In this document: positions 17,720 to 26,861 of the stretch, one piece after another
Position numbering within the stretch: position 1 is the stretch's first letter
How the letters are laid out: each line of letters begins with the position of its first letter
NCBI GenBank assembly: GCA_012719175.1
Contig: JAAYAX010000004.1
Coordinates: forward strand, 434,001-498,000
Direction of reading: 5' to 3'
Length of the DNA: 64,000 nucleotides
Origin: Methanomassiliicoccus sp.
Lineage (GTDB): Archaea; Thermoplasmatota; Thermoplasmata; Methanomassiliicoccales; Methanomassiliicoccaceae
Position numbers and translations under genes: made by a program
The notes under the pieces: generated by a model
Database searches by the model: none
Seen by the model: the letters and a program-made list of their open reading frames with translations, nothing else
Told to the model about the DNA's origin: nothing

Positions 17720-17932
17720 ATGTTTATTCTAGGCACGGGTCTGTCGTGGCTCGCTCTCCTGCTGCTGTTGATGGCGGGGTTGGGCATATTGATCTTTATC
17801 ATCAAGAGCGTTCGGTTCTTCCTTGTTCCAGCCATCGCGGCCCTGGTAATATACTTGATAACGTCCGATACTACCCTGACCGGGATAGCGTTCATCATTG
17901 TGACGTTCCTGATGCTGTTCATCCGGAGATGA
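17720..17932 (+). CDS. Small two-helix membrane protein
   Basis: The 70-residue product consists almost entirely of two or three hydrophobic segments (about residues 8-28, 30-50 and 52-68) and ends in a short basic tail. The family is not recognised. It has its own ATG at 17720 and lies between the divergent epimerase gene and a PRC-barrel gene. Confidence 0.55.
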   Translation: MFILGTGLSWLALLLLLMAGLGILIFIIKSVRFFLVPAIAALVIYLITSDTTLTGIAFIIVTFLMLFIRR

Positions 17933-18054
17933 TCTCTCCCTTTTTACCGATCCATATTTCCAGTGTTGTCAGATGACAGGATTTTGTCTAGACGAAAAAG
18001 TTCATAATGCTTAAATGGTCCTTTTCATTGATTATATGGAACGGTGATACGAAA

Positions 18055-18360
18055 ATGATTGCTCCCGAGAACGAGAGGATAATGGAGATGGGCTGTATCA
18101 AGTCCAGGGTCGTGATAACCACTGATGGCCGGAAGATCGGAACGCTGAGCGGCGCCTGGGTAGACCTTAAGAACTGGAACGTGACGGCCCTTGTCGTAGA
18201 CCTCGATAAGAACGTGTTGGAAGAGCTCAACGTGAAGAAACCGATAATCGGCAGCGCCAAGATATCGTTGCCTACCTCCTCGATCATGAACATGGCGGAT
18301 GTGGCCCAACTGAACATCGACATGACAACATTGGGCAGGATGGTTCAGACCAACCCCTGA
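18055..18360 (+). CDS. PRC-barrel protein
   Basis: From ATG 18055 the product is 101 residues; an upstream ATG at 18007 would add 16 hydrophobic residues but has no good ribosome-binding site. The barrel runs from about residue 14 to 95 (SRVVITTDGRKIGTLSGAWV, then VTALVVDLDKNVLEEL and ISLPTSSIMNMADVAQLN). Single PRC-barrel proteins of this size include the archaeal cell-division factors of the CdpB group; that assignment is only a possibility here. It is transcribed alone. Confidence 0.72.
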   Translation: MIAPENERIMEMGCIKSRVVITTDGRKIGTLSGAWVDLKNWNVTALVVDLDKNVLEELNVKKPIIGSAKISLPTSSIMNMADVAQLNIDMTTLGRMVQTNP

Positions 18361-18877
18361 AAAGGTAATATCTCGGGGGCAGTCCGACATCATATGCTGA
18401 AAGAAGAATGGTCCTCGGTCTATTCCGATGAAACAAGGTCGGACGTCCCTCTCCAAACCGTTCGTTTTCAGGCCTGGGTGAACCCATATTCGCCCATCCC
18501 TATCATCTCCAGTATACACAGTCATCCGGTCAGTAATGGAATAACACGCTGACTGCTCAAGATCGCTGAATATTTTCGATGGCGGCGAGGGTCAGGTAAT
18601 GATGGACAACGAGGAGATGGAGCAGTATTCTAGCGACCAGGGGTGTTGAGGCCCCTCCGAAGATCATCGGGGAGGGCACTGATATATTCGTTTGGTAATG
18701 GCTGGCTTTGTCGAACGCTCCTCCTGGATGGCGGCATCCATGCATGCTCCCTAGAGGCACGAGATGGTGCCACTGGGTGACATTACGCATGATGTCTACA
18801 TCATCACGAGCCGGGAGCGGAAGAGTACCGTGGACGAGGCCTATGCCGCCTTCGTCCGGGGATGCTGTTCCAGCCTA
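18361..18877. other. Gap without a recognisable gene
   Basis: About 520 nt between the convergent PRC-barrel and corrinoid adenosyltransferase genes. I see only short unconvincing frames and one stem (CCCTCC at 18653 pairing with GGAGGG at 18671) with no U-run. Confidence 0.5.
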
Positions 18878-19423
18878 TCAACGCTCGATGCCGTCCCTCG
18901 CCGGAACGCCCTTGGTGAAGGGGTGTTTTATGCACTTCATCTCTGTAACCAGGTCCGCGATCTCCAGCAGCTGGGGGGGAGCATAACGGCCGGTCAGGAC
19001 CAGCTCCACACACGGGGGGCGGTTCTTGATGACCTTAACAACGTCATCTACGTTGACGAGGTCGAACTTAATGGAAACGTTCACCTCGTCCATGATGACC
19101 ATGTCATACTTGCCAGAGTGCATCAGCTCCTCGGCCTTACGAAGTGCGGCCTCGGCGGCCTCCTTATCCTCTGGCAACGGCTTCTCCGCGTTGACAAGGC
19201 AGTCCCTGCCCATAGGCAGCAGGGTGAAGTTGGGCAAGGATTTTGAGATCTCGTACTCGCCATAATACTGGGGGCACTTCATGAACTGTATCATGGCAAC
19301 GTTAAGGTCGTTGCCCATGGCCCGCAATGCCAGGCCCAAGGCCGCGGTGGTCTTGCCCTTACCATTGCCGGTATAGACATGAACAAGCCCCAGATTCTGC
19401 CGAATATCTTCCTTAACTGTCAT
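18878..19423 (-). CDS. cobA: Cob(I)yrinic acid a,c-diamide adenosyltransferase
   Basis: From ATG 19423 the product is 181 residues; a TTG two codons upstream is also possible. It has the P-loop GNGKGKTTAALGLALRA at about residues 18-34, then VAMIQFMKCPQYYGE, the acidic VIMDEVNVSI segment and VLTGRYAPPQLLEIADLVTE near the end. This is the CobA/BtuR/CobO family, which transfers adenosyl from ATP to reduced corrinoids to make the Co-C bond of coenzyme B12. It is not in the cbi cluster 10 kb away, but a 19-bp palindrome before it is the same as those before the cbi genes. Confidence 0.93.
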   Translation of the reverse strand: MTVKEDIRQNLGLVHVYTGNGKGKTTAALGLALRAMGNDLNVAMIQFMKCPQYYGEYEISKSLPNFTLLPMGRDCLVNAEKPLPEDKEAAEAALRKAEELMHSGKYDMVIMDEVNVSIKFDLVNVDDVVKVIKNRPPCVELVLTGRYAPPQLLEIADLVTEMKCIKHPFTKGVPARDGIER

Positions 19424-19435
19424 GATCAACGAACT

Positions 19436-19454
19436 CTTGGATTATCCATCCAAC
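19436..19454 (-). promoter_or_regulatory. GTTGGA-N7-TCCAAC palindrome before cobA
   Basis: On the minus strand the site reads GTTGGATGGATAATCCAAG, 12 nt before the cobA ATG. It matches the sites before cbiT and before the ABC binding-protein gene in length, spacer and most bases. A CTTTTA-like box lies just upstream, so the site would overlap the transcription start region. Confidence 0.7.
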
Positions 19455-19497
19455 TCAACGGCTAAAAGCTTACCGGTCGAAAGAAGTTCATATTCAC

Positions 19498-20562
19498 TCA
19501 CCATCCGTACCTGAGGCTCAGGAGGAGGGCATTGTAGAGTTGCCTGTACTTGCCCCTGGTGAGGTATGCCCCCAGCCATGACAGGGGGTTGCCGTCGACG
19601 CCCCTGGAAGCCTTCTGATAATCATCATCAGTCATCTTTCCGAGGCTGACGTATGCATCCATGAACCTCGCCGGGGACAAAGGCGTCCTGTCCCACCAGT
19701 TCTGGTAGGCCTGAGGCTTCCCGGAAGCGATGGCCTCGGCGGCCCGGCGTCCGGAGATCATGGATGTCCTGATCCCTCCCCAAGTAATGGGATTGGCCAT
19801 GGCTGCGGCGTCCCCGACGAGGTACACGCCCCCCCGCTCCACGCATCTCACCCCTCCGATGGGGATGTTCCTTCGATGGCGCTCCACGACCTCACCTTCC
19901 ACTGCGTCGGAGCCGCGGGGGAACCCCACACAGCACAGGTCTCCTGCGGGAAATTCCCAGCGGTAGCCCCCATGGTATCTCTCCTCCTGGATGAAGGTGA
20001 GCGTGTCCTTGCGCACCTGCTTGCGAACAAGGCATTGCTCCATCCTGAGCGTCACCGGAGGCTCCTCGCCGAAGAGCGATCTTCTGACCAGCGATCGTGA
20101 GCCATCGGCCGCGACAAGTTTGCGGGCTCGGATGGTCCTGCCATCAGTAAGGTAGAGCAAGGTTCCGTCACCGTCGCGAGCGACCGAGCCCAGCGCTGCC
20201 GTCTCCATCTCCCCGCCCAGGGAGCGGAAGCGGTCCGTTATCCCTTTCAAGAAGCCGGGGCGGTCCAGAACATATCCATGGCTTTTAAACTCAACATAGT
20301 TGCCCTCGGACCATTCGTCCCTCAGGTGCTTTATCCGGTGCAGAACGTTCTGGGGTTTCAGGGGTGCAAGGTCTCGGAACGCCGCCCTGGATATCGCCTG
20401 GCCACACATGCGGTGATACTTGGAGTACTTCTCGCCGGTGAGACGGTCCAGAAGGAGAACGTCCCTCTCAGGGTCTATCATCTTCAGGAAGAACGCGGCC
20501 GCTGCACCTGCGGGACCTGCCCCCACAACTACCGCTTCCCTATCCTCCATTCTCTGCGTCAT
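19498..20562 (-). CDS. Geranylgeranyl reductase-family flavoprotein
   Basis: The 354-residue protein has an N-terminal FAD dinucleotide-binding motif (VVVGAGPAGAAAAFFLK), the strand VLLLDRL, a middle region with LVAADGSRSLVRR and the second FAD motif VYLVGDAAAMANPITWGGI. These are diagnostic of the geranylgeranyl reductase family, which in archaea saturates the isoprenoid chains of membrane lipids or quinones. The length is close to the family norm. Adjacent genes are cobA and an iron-sulfur flavoprotein, both on the same strand. The exact substrate is undetermined. Confidence 0.85.
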   Translation of the reverse strand: MTQRMEDREAVVVGAGPAGAAAAFFLKMIDPERDVLLLDRLTGEKYSKYHRMCGQAISRAAFRDLAPLKPQNVLHRIKHLRDEWSEGNYVEFKSHGYVLDRPGFLKGITDRFRSLGGEMETAALGSVARDGDGTLLYLTDGRTIRARKLVAADGSRSLVRRSLFGEEPPVTLRMEQCLVRKQVRKDTLTFIQEERYHGGYRWEFPAGDLCCVGFPRGSDAVEGEVVERHRRNIPIGGVRCVERGGVYLVGDAAAMANPITWGGIRTSMISGRRAAEAIASGKPQAYQNWWDRTPLSPARFMDAYVSLGKMTDDDYQKASRGVDGNPLSWLGAYLTRGKYRQLYNALLLSLRYGW

Positions 20563-20695
20563 GCCAATTTTCCTCTAACGGCTCAATGTTGGCGGCGAAA
20601 TATCCAGATCTCAAGGCTTCGATTCCATGCAGGGGAGAGAGGCGAACCTTTACGCGCCCCTAACATGCTGCTGGACATCCATCGGCCGAGGATAC

Positions 20696-21274
20696 CTAGG
20701 GCGCCCTGATCTTCTTGATCAGCCACGCCATGTTCCGCCCCAGGTCCTGCATCGTCCGCAGACCTTCCTCGTCCTGCTCGATGTCGCCGGGTTTCAATGC
20801 GTTGATCACGTTCCAGTATGAAGAGCCGACCACGATCATCTCCCCTATCAGAAAGAAATCGTTGATCGACTGGAAAGTGGCTAAAGCCCCCGCGCGACGG
20901 TTGACGGTGACCGCTGCACCCACCTTTCTTCGGAAGAGGTTGCCATTAGCACGGTTCACGAACCCTACCCGGTCGACGAAGGCCTTGGTCTGCGCGGTCA
21001 TGGAGCCGAAGTACACCGGGGAACCGATGATGATGCCGTCCGCCTCGATCATCATCTGGATCCATTCGTTGACCTTATCGTCCTTGCGCTTGCATTTCCT
21101 GTCCTTCTTCTGCGCGCACACGTTGCATGCCTGGCAGGGGGCGAGGTCCTCGCAGCCCATCTGCACCAGCTCGGTGTCGATGCCCTCCTTGGCGATCTCC
21201 TGTAGGACCACCTCCAGAGCACGGTGGGTGTTCCCGTTCTTGCGTGGACTACCGTTGAACGCGATGACCTTCAT
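20696..21274 (-). CDS. Iron-sulfur flavoprotein (NADPH-dependent FMN reductase fold)
   Basis: From ATG 21274 the product is 192 residues. It has the FMN-binding loop FNGSPRKNGNTHRA at residues 5-18, a Cys cluster C-x6-C-x2-C-x2-C in the segment CEDLAPCQACNVC (about residues 44-56), and the second FMN loop IIIGSPVYFGSMTAQTKAF. This matches the methanogen iron-sulfur flavoprotein family, whose members carry FMN and a compact 4Fe-4S cluster and take part in electron transfer or oxygen defence. It is divergent from the trp operon across a short AT-rich gap. Confidence 0.88.
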   Translation of the reverse strand: MKVIAFNGSPRKNGNTHRALEVVLQEIAKEGIDTELVQMGCEDLAPCQACNVCAQKKDRKCKRKDDKVNEWIQMMIEADGIIIGSPVYFGSMTAQTKAFVDRVGFVNRANGNLFRRKVGAAVTVNRRAGALATFQSINDFFLIGEMIVVGSSYWNVINALKPGDIEQDEEGLRTMQDLGRNMAWLIKKIRAP

Positions 21275-21296
21275 GATTAACGGAAAAGGAACCGGG

Positions 21297-21350
21297 GTTA
21301 TATGAATAATCATGTTATATGATGTATATTTCTATACAACTATGGTTAAA
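21297..21350 (+). promoter_or_regulatory. trp promoter with inverted and direct repeats
   Basis: Upstream of trpE a perfect inverted repeat TGTATA-TTTC-TATACA (21323-21338) sits directly before a TATA-like TTAAATA (21344-21350). That box lies 25-31 nt before the trpE ATG, implying a short or absent leader. Two direct copies of GTTATATGA (21297 and 21314) precede it. The position fits an operator. TrpY of Methanothermobacter binds TGTACA boxes, a related but not identical sequence. Confidence 0.55.
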
Positions 21351-21374
21351 TATGCGTAATAATGTACCCTAAAT

Positions 21375-22736
21375 ATGCAACAGACGAAGATCACTCTTAA
21401 AAGGCTCGACCTCACCCTCCCTCCTTTCGAAGTATATCGGCGCCTACGCCCGGAGTTCGATACCTCCTTCATGTTGGAATCCGCGGTGGGAAGCAGCAGG
21501 ACGGTCGCCTACTCCTTTCTGGGGTTCGGCCCCGGGGAGGTGCTCACCTGCAATGAAGGAAAGGTCGAAGGCGGCATAGGCCTCGACCACCTACGGGATG
21601 ACCCTGGAGGCTACCTGCGGAGTTTTACCGCGGGGTTCGGTCATCCTTGCGACCGATTCCCTTTCGTGGGAGGTCTGGTAGGTTACTTCTCCTACGAGTT
21701 CGCCGGCCGGGCCGAGCCGTCCTCAGTCAGATACTTTCCATCGGAGTTCCCGGAGTTCGAACTGGGATTGTACCGGGAATGCCTCGTATACGATCATTCC
21801 AGCTTTCAGGTCTACCTCCTCTCTGTCGGTGAGCCGGGACCACTGGAGGAGATCGTGGGGTCCATGCCCGACCGCACGGACCATCGTCAGCTGACCGTCG
21901 ATGGTCTGGTTTCGGAGCAGGGGCGGGAGGACTTTGAGGAGGGGGTTCGTACCATAAAGGGCCGCATTACTAACGGGGAGACCTTCCAGACGGTTTTGTC
22001 ACGCAGGCTCTCCTGCCGCTACCGCGGCGACCTACTGAACCTGTACCGGTCCCTTCGCACCCTCAACCCCTCTCCCTACATGTTCTTCCTGGATTTTGGG
22101 GAGAGGATAATACTGGGGAGCAGCCCGGAGACCCTTCTCACGGTCAGGGGACGGGAGGCCACGACCTACCCCATCGCTGGGACCAGGCCGCTCGGCCAGA
22201 ATGCCACCGACCGAAAGCGGTACCGCGAGGACCTATTGCAGGATGATAAGGAAAGGGCCGAGCACGCCATGCTCGTGGACCTTGCCCGTAACGACCTCTC
22301 CCGAGTGTGCACAGGTGGATCTGTATCTGTCCCGGAGTACATGCGGGTCGAGGAGTTCTCACACGTCCAGCATATAGTATCCAAGGTCCAGGGGACTCTC
22401 CGAGAAGGGTGCTCGGCAGTGGAGGCCTTGCAGGCAGTGTTCCCGGCGGGAACGGTGTCAGGTGCTCCCAAGCCACGTGCCATGGAGATCATTGGAGAAG
22501 TGGAAAGAGACAGCCGCGGCCCCTATGCGGGGGGCGTGGGCTACGTTTCCTTCAACGGGAACCTGGACTCCGCCATAACCATCCGCTCGGCCTTCGCCTC
22601 CGGCGGCAAGCTATACTTCCAATCGGGCGCAGGCATTGTGGCCGACTCCGATCCCACCCGGGAGTTCGATGAGACGGAGCACAAGCTGTCAGCGATGAAA
22701 GTGGCCCTGCGGCACGCCTCCGAGGTGATGGTATGA
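21375..22736 (+). CDS. trpE: Anthranilate synthase component I
   Basis: The 453-residue protein makes anthranilate from chorismate with ammonia supplied by TrpG. It has the chorismate-binding C-terminal domain with GSSPETLL, PIAGTRPLG, DLARNDLSRVC and the signature FPAGTVSGAPKPRAMEII (about residues 355-372). The N-terminal regulatory half is shorter than in bacteria, as is common in archaea. It is the first gene of trpEGDCFBA and overlaps trpG by 4 nt. Confidence 0.95.
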   Translation: MQQTKITLKRLDLTLPPFEVYRRLRPEFDTSFMLESAVGSSRTVAYSFLGFGPGEVLTCNEGKVEGGIGLDHLRDDPGGYLRSFTAGFGHPCDRFPFVGGLVGYFSYEFAGRAEPSSVRYFPSEFPEFELGLYRECLVYDHSSFQVYLLSVGEPGPLEEIVGSMPDRTDHRQLTVDGLVSEQGREDFEEGVRTIKGRITNGETFQTVLSRRLSCRYRGDLLNLYRSLRTLNPSPYMFFLDFGERIILGSSPETLLTVRGREATTYPIAGTRPLGQNATDRKRYREDLLQDDKERAEHAMLVDLARNDLSRVCTGGSVSVPEYMRVEEFSHVQHIVSKVQGTLREGCSAVEALQAVFPAGTVSGAPKPRAMEIIGEVERDSRGPYAGGVGYVSFNGNLDSAITIRSAFASGGKLYFQSGAGIVADSDPTREFDETEHKLSAMKVALRHASEVMV

Positions 22737-23314
22737 AGCTTATCATAATCGATAACTACGATTCCTTCGTGTACAACCTGCACCAGGGCTTCGAGGACCT
22801 AGGCGCGGAGTGCGTGGTCGCACGCAACGATGCCCTGTCCCTGAAGGACATCGAAAAGCTGGACCCTGACGGCATCGTGATTTCCCCGGGACCGGGGAGG
22901 CCGTCGGAGCGGCGGGACTTCGGCATCTGCGGTGACGTCCTCACTACCATCTCCCAGGAGGTACCAACGCTGGGGGTGTGCCTCGGACATCAGGGCATCG
23001 CCCACTTCTATGGGGGCAAGGTGATCGGCGCCGACCGCCTCGTCCATGGGAAGACATCGCTGGTGGATCACGATGACGGCGGACTGTACGACGGCCTGCC
23101 CAACCCCTTTACCGCGGGGAGGTACCACTCCTTCGTGGTGTCCCCGGACCTGCCACATGAATTAAAGGTCACCGCGACCACCCCCGAGGGCACGATAATG
23201 GGCATACGCCATCGACGCTATCCGATAGAGGGCGTACAGTTCCACCCTGAGTCCATACTCACGCCTCAGGGATCGAGGATAATGTCCAATTTCCTGCGGG
23301 GGGTGAGGTCGTAA
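22733..23314 (+). CDS. trpG: Anthranilate synthase component II (glutamine amidotransferase)
   Basis: The 193-residue class-I amidotransferase has the oxyanion segment ISPGPGRPS near residue 50, the nucleophile Cys in GVCLGHQGI near residue 81, and the His-Glu pair in GVQFHPESIL near residue 175. It supplies ammonia to TrpE. It overlaps trpE by 4 nt. Its stop codon lies in the sequence GTAATC, directly after GGTGAGG, at the point where a start for the next gene would be expected. Confidence 0.95.
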   Translation: MKLIIIDNYDSFVYNLHQGFEDLGAECVVARNDALSLKDIEKLDPDGIVISPGPGRPSERRDFGICGDVLTTISQEVPTLGVCLGHQGIAHFYGGKVIGADRLVHGKTSLVDHDDGGLYDGLPNPFTAGRYHSFVVSPDLPHELKVTATTPEGTIMGIRHRRYPIEGVQFHPESILTPQGSRIMSNFLRGVRS

Positions 23315-23376
23315 TCGCTGCCTCCCCTGAGCTTCTGGCCCATCAGCTCATAACAGGAACTTTCGAAGGACCGGAG

Positions 23377-24282
23377 ATGGTGTCCTCCCTCACCGAGATG
23401 GCCCGGAGAGGGGAGACCCCGCAAGAGGTGAGTGCCCTCGCCTCGGCCTTCCGAGATGCCTCTGTTCCCGTCAACACGGTGCACCCTGTGGTCCTGGACA
23501 TGTGCGGCACCGGCGGCGCGAGGTTTCGGACCTTCAACGTGTCCTCCATAGCCTCCTTCATCGTATCATCTCTGGGCGTTCCGGTGGCAAAGCATGGCAA
23601 CCGCTCCAACCGCGGTTGCGGCAGCGCTGACCTTTTCGAGGCCCTGGGAACCAGGCTCATGCTCACACCGGAGGAGGCCGGGGCCTCCCTGGACTCTATG
23701 TGCTTCGCCTTCCTGTACGCTCCCGGGTTCCACCCTGCCATGAGGTATGCGGTACCCATCAGAAGGGAGATCTCGACCCGTACGGTGTTCAACATGCTGG
23801 GACCCCTGCTCAACCCGGTGAGGTCCCGACACCGGCAGCTGCTGGGCGTTTACTCCCCCCAGTTGCTGGAACTCCTGCCCAAGGTAGTTAGGGACATCGG
23901 TACGGAGAGGGCCTTATTGGTCCACGGCCGTCCGGGCATGGACGAGGTATCGGTGGTCGGGCCCACCTCGGCCGTCCTGGTCACCAGTGATGGGGAGGAG
24001 AGGTTCCTCATCGACCCTCGCGAGCTGGGTCTCTATCATCCGGACCCCTCGGACATATGCGAACTGGACCCCATCATGTCCGCTGCCGCGGCCCGGGACA
24101 TACTAGGCGGTACGGTCGGGGCCCGCCGGGACATGGTGGTGCTCAATGCCGCCTGCGGCCTGTTGGCGTATGGGGCCGTGGACGATCTGGACCGGGGCAT
24201 AAGGAAGTGCGAGGCCGCTATCGATACGGGAAAGGCGCTAGCAAAGCTTAACCAATACGTGAGCCGCTTCCGTTCTCTTTAG
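23377..24282 (+). CDS. trpD: Anthranilate phosphoribosyltransferase
   Basis: From ATG 23377 the product is 301 residues. It has the PRPP/anthranilate motifs MCGTGGARFRTFNVSS and KHGNRSNRGCGSAD, and HGRPGMDEVSVVGPT further on. Family members are normally about 330-345 residues, with an N-terminal helical domain. The frame stays open upstream and encodes a plausible helix (PELLAHQLITGTFEGPEMV), but it holds no ATG, GTG or TTG between the trpG stop and 23377. The true start may be the AUC at 23314, which is preceded by GGTGAGG and overlaps the trpG stop codon. Confidence 0.9.
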   Translation: MVSSLTEMARRGETPQEVSALASAFRDASVPVNTVHPVVLDMCGTGGARFRTFNVSSIASFIVSSLGVPVAKHGNRSNRGCGSADLFEALGTRLMLTPEEAGASLDSMCFAFLYAPGFHPAMRYAVPIRREISTRTVFNMLGPLLNPVRSRHRQLLGVYSPQLLELLPKVVRDIGTERALLVHGRPGMDEVSVVGPTSAVLVTSDGEERFLIDPRELGLYHPDPSDICELDPIMSAAAARDILGGTVGARRDMVVLNAACGLLAYGAVDDLDRGIRKCEAAIDTGKALAKLNQYVSRFRSL

Positions 24283-24295
24283 CGGTGCTGATAAC

Positions 24296-25066
24296 ATGCA
24301 GGACAAGCTGTCTGAGCTGATCATGAACGCTGAGGCTTTGGTGTCCAGCGGCTATTACGGGCAAGGGGCCAGGCATTACGAAGGAGCTAGCTTATCAAGG
24401 TCTCTGACCACCCATGCTACATTCCCCGTGATTGCCGAGATCAAGCTGGCCTCTCCTTCCATGGGGCGCTTGAGCACCTATGGGCCCCGGAAGCTCATCG
24501 ATGATTACGTTAGGGGCGGGGCCGCAGCGCTGTCGGTGCTGACCGAGCCCCGCTTCTTCCACGGTTCCCTTAAGAACCTAGAGCTGGGAAGGCAGAGCGG
24601 ATTGCCCATGCTCATGAAGGACGTTGTCATAAACGAGGATCAGGTCCGGGCAGCCTCGCTGCACGGGGCCGGCGCGGTGCTCCTTATCCAAGAGGTCTTC
24701 GACCATGCCATCTCGCCTGGACGCCGTGATGACCTGATTGATTGTGCGCACAACTGGGGCCTGGAGGTGGTGCTAGAGGCCACGTCCGAGGAGGGATTGA
24801 ACAAGGCCAGGGACAGCGAGGCTGACCTCCTGGGCATTAACCAGAGGGACCTGAGGACCCTGAAAGTGGACCTCACCAAGGCCATGGCCTTCCTCCCCCT
24901 GCTCTCGGAGGAGGACCGTCCCATCATTGTGATGAGCGGGATCGGAAGCCGAGCGGTCATCGAGGGCATCCGCGATCACGGCGGGGATGCCGTGCTGGTG
25001 GGAGGACATCTATCCTCCGCAAAAGATGCTGAGGAGACCCTGCGGGCCCTGGAGGTCCCGCGATGA
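24296..25066 (+). CDS. trpC: Indole-3-glycerol-phosphate synthase
   Basis: The 256-residue TIM barrel closes the indole ring in the fourth step of the pathway. It has the catalytic Lys in VIAEIKLASPSMG (about residues 44-56), the general acid Lys in MLMKDVVI, the Glu in VVLEATSEEGL, the Asn in LLGINQRDLRTL, and the phosphate loop in VMSGIGSRAVIEG. It lies 13 nt after trpD and overlaps trpF by 4 nt. Confidence 0.95.
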   Translation: MQDKLSELIMNAEALVSSGYYGQGARHYEGASLSRSLTTHATFPVIAEIKLASPSMGRLSTYGPRKLIDDYVRGGAAALSVLTEPRFFHGSLKNLELGRQSGLPMLMKDVVINEDQVRAASLHGAGAVLLIQEVFDHAISPGRRDDLIDCAHNWGLEVVLEATSEEGLNKARDSEADLLGINQRDLRTLKVDLTKAMAFLPLLSEEDRPIIVMSGIGSRAVIEGIRDHGGDAVLVGGHLSSAKDAEETLRALEVPR

Positions 25067-25683
25067 CCCAGGTCAAGATCTGCGGCCTGATGGGCGAGGC
25101 CGATGTGAACGCATCATCAAGGGCGGACTACCAGGGGTTCGTCGTAGCCACGGGGACCCGCAGGTCCCTGAGCATAGAGGCTGCTAGGCATCTTGTTACC
25201 CTCGCCGAACGCCCCAGCGTGGCCGTTACCACCTCAGTGGACGCACAGATCGTAACAAACATGGTCGGGAAGGTCCGCCCGGACGCAGTGCAGCTGAACG
25301 GGGATGTGGACGAGGACACCCTGCGCAAGGTCCGCAGGAGAGTGGACTGCGAGGTGTGGGTGGCCGTCCACGTGGGACCAGGGATGGGGGAGCGGAAGTT
25401 ACGGTTCGTCGGTGAAGCGGACTGCGTGGTCCTGGACACCGCCTCTCCTCAGGGAGGGGGGGCGGGGATCCTCCATGACCATGCTGTCAGCGCCCGTCTG
25501 TGCCGGGAGGTCCGGCCGACCCGCTGTGCTCTGGCGGGAGGCCTCACCCCGGAGAACGTGGCCGGGGCCATAGCCGTGGTGCACCCGGACATCGTGGACG
25601 TCTCCTCCGGCGTGGAGACCAATGGCTCCAAGGATGCTTCGAAGATCGACAGATTGATTGATACGGTGAGAAAATGCCAATGA
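25063..25683 (+). CDS. trpF: Phosphoribosylanthranilate isomerase
   Basis: The 206-residue TIM barrel catalyses the Amadori rearrangement before TrpC. The catalytic Cys lies in VKICGLMG at residues 4-11, and the catalytic Asp in [15 protein letters not shown] around residue 125. The phosphate-binding [10 protein letters not shown] and [11 protein letters not shown] segments are intact. It overlaps trpC by 4 nt and trpB by 10 nt. Confidence 0.94.
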   Translation: MTQVKICGLMGEADVNASSRADYQGFVVATGTRRSLSIEAARHLVTLAERPSVAVTTSVDAQIVTNMVGKVRPDAVQLNGDVDEDTLRKVRRRVDCEVWVAVHVGPGMGERKLRFVGEADCVVLDTASPQGGGAGILHDHAVSARLCREVRPTRCALAGGLTPENVAGAIAVVHPDIVDVSSGVETNGSKDASKIDRLIDTVRKCQ

Positions 25684-26861
25684 AGGACAGGACCCGCTTC
25701 GGGCAGTACGGCGGTAGATACGTTCCGGAGATCCTCATGCCCGCGCTGGAGGAACTGGAAAGGGAATATGACCGCGTGAAGGGCGACAGCGCTTTCCAGG
25801 CCGAGCTGCGCGAGTACATGGCACATTATGGGGGACGACCCACGCCCCTGTACTTAGCTCGCAGGCTCACGGAAAGATGCGGGGGTGCCAAGATCTACCT
25901 CAAGCGGGAGGACCTGTGCCACGGGGGGGCCCATAAGTTCAACAACGTCATGGGCCAGGCGCTCCTGTGCAAGCGCATGGGCAAGGAGCGCGTCATCGCC
26001 GAGACGGGCGCAGGTCAACATGGTACCGCCACGGCCATGGCCGCGGCGGTGCTGGGGCTGAAAGCCGAGATCTACATGGGAACGGAGGACATCGCCCGTC
26101 AGCGTATGAACGTCTTCCGGATGAAGCTAATGGGGGCCAAGGTACATCCGGTGGACTCCGGCTCCCGCACCCTCAAGGACGCTTTGAACGAGGCTTTCCG
26201 TGACTGGGCGGCCACCGTGGAGAGTACCTACTACCTCATGGGCACGGCGGCGGGTCCGCATCCCTACCCTGCGATGGTAAGGGACTTCCAGAGCGTCATC
26301 GGTAGGGAGATCAGAAGGCAGATCTTGAGCCAGGAGGGAAGACTTCCGGACCTCCTGGTCGCATGTGTGGGCGGCGGCTCCAACGCCATAGGTACCTTCC
26401 ACCCCTTCCTTAACGACCCTGGCGTGGGGTTCCTGGGCGCGGAGGCAGCAGGTGAAGGTTTAGCCACAGGGAAGCATGCGGCATCCATCAGTGGCGGGAA
26501 GGTGGGGGTCCTGCATGGTTGCAAATCCTACCTCCTGCAGGACGAGAACGGAATGATATCGCAGACTCACTCCGTGGCCGCAGGATTGGACTATCCAGGG
26601 GTGGGACCGGAGCACTCCCTTCTTAACGACATCCACAGGGCACAGTACACCGGCATCACGGACCAGCAGGCCCTGCTCGCATTCCGGACGTTGAGCGAGG
26701 TAGAGGGGATCATACCGGCCCTGGAGTCATCGCACGCGGTGGCCGCTGGCATGGAGCGTGCTGCCGAGATGTCCAAGGACCAGGTCATCGTCATCACCGT
26801 GTCCGGCCGGGGGGACAAGGACCTGGAGACCGTTATCGATCTGATGGGGGTGGACGATTGA
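25674..26861 (+). CDS. trpB: Tryptophan synthase beta chain
   Basis: The 395-residue PLP enzyme condenses indole with serine. The Schiff-base Lys is in [12 protein letters not shown] (about residue 87), the catalytic Glu in AETGAGQHG, and the phosphate loop is GGGSNAIG. The length is that of the TrpB1 type, which pairs with TrpA. It follows trpF with a 10-nt overlap and overlaps trpA by 4 nt. Confidence 0.96.
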   Translation: MPMKDRTRFGQYGGRYVPEILMPALEELEREYDRVKGDSAFQAELREYMAHYGGRPTPLYLARRLTERCGGAKIYLKREDLCHGGAHKFNNVMGQALLCKRMGKERVIAETGAGQHGTATAMAAAVLGLKAEIYMGTEDIARQRMNVFRMKLMGAKVHPVDSGSRTLKDALNEAFRDWAATVESTYYLMGTAAGPHPYPAMVRDFQSVIGREIRRQILSQEGRLPDLLVACVGGGSNAIGTFHPFLNDPGVGFLGAEAAGEGLATGKHAASISGGKVGVLHGCKSYLLQDENGMISQTHSVAAGLDYPGVGPEHSLLNDIHRAQYTGITDQQALLAFRTLSEVEGIIPALESSHAVAAGMERAAEMSKDQVIVITVSGRGDKDLETVIDLMGVDD

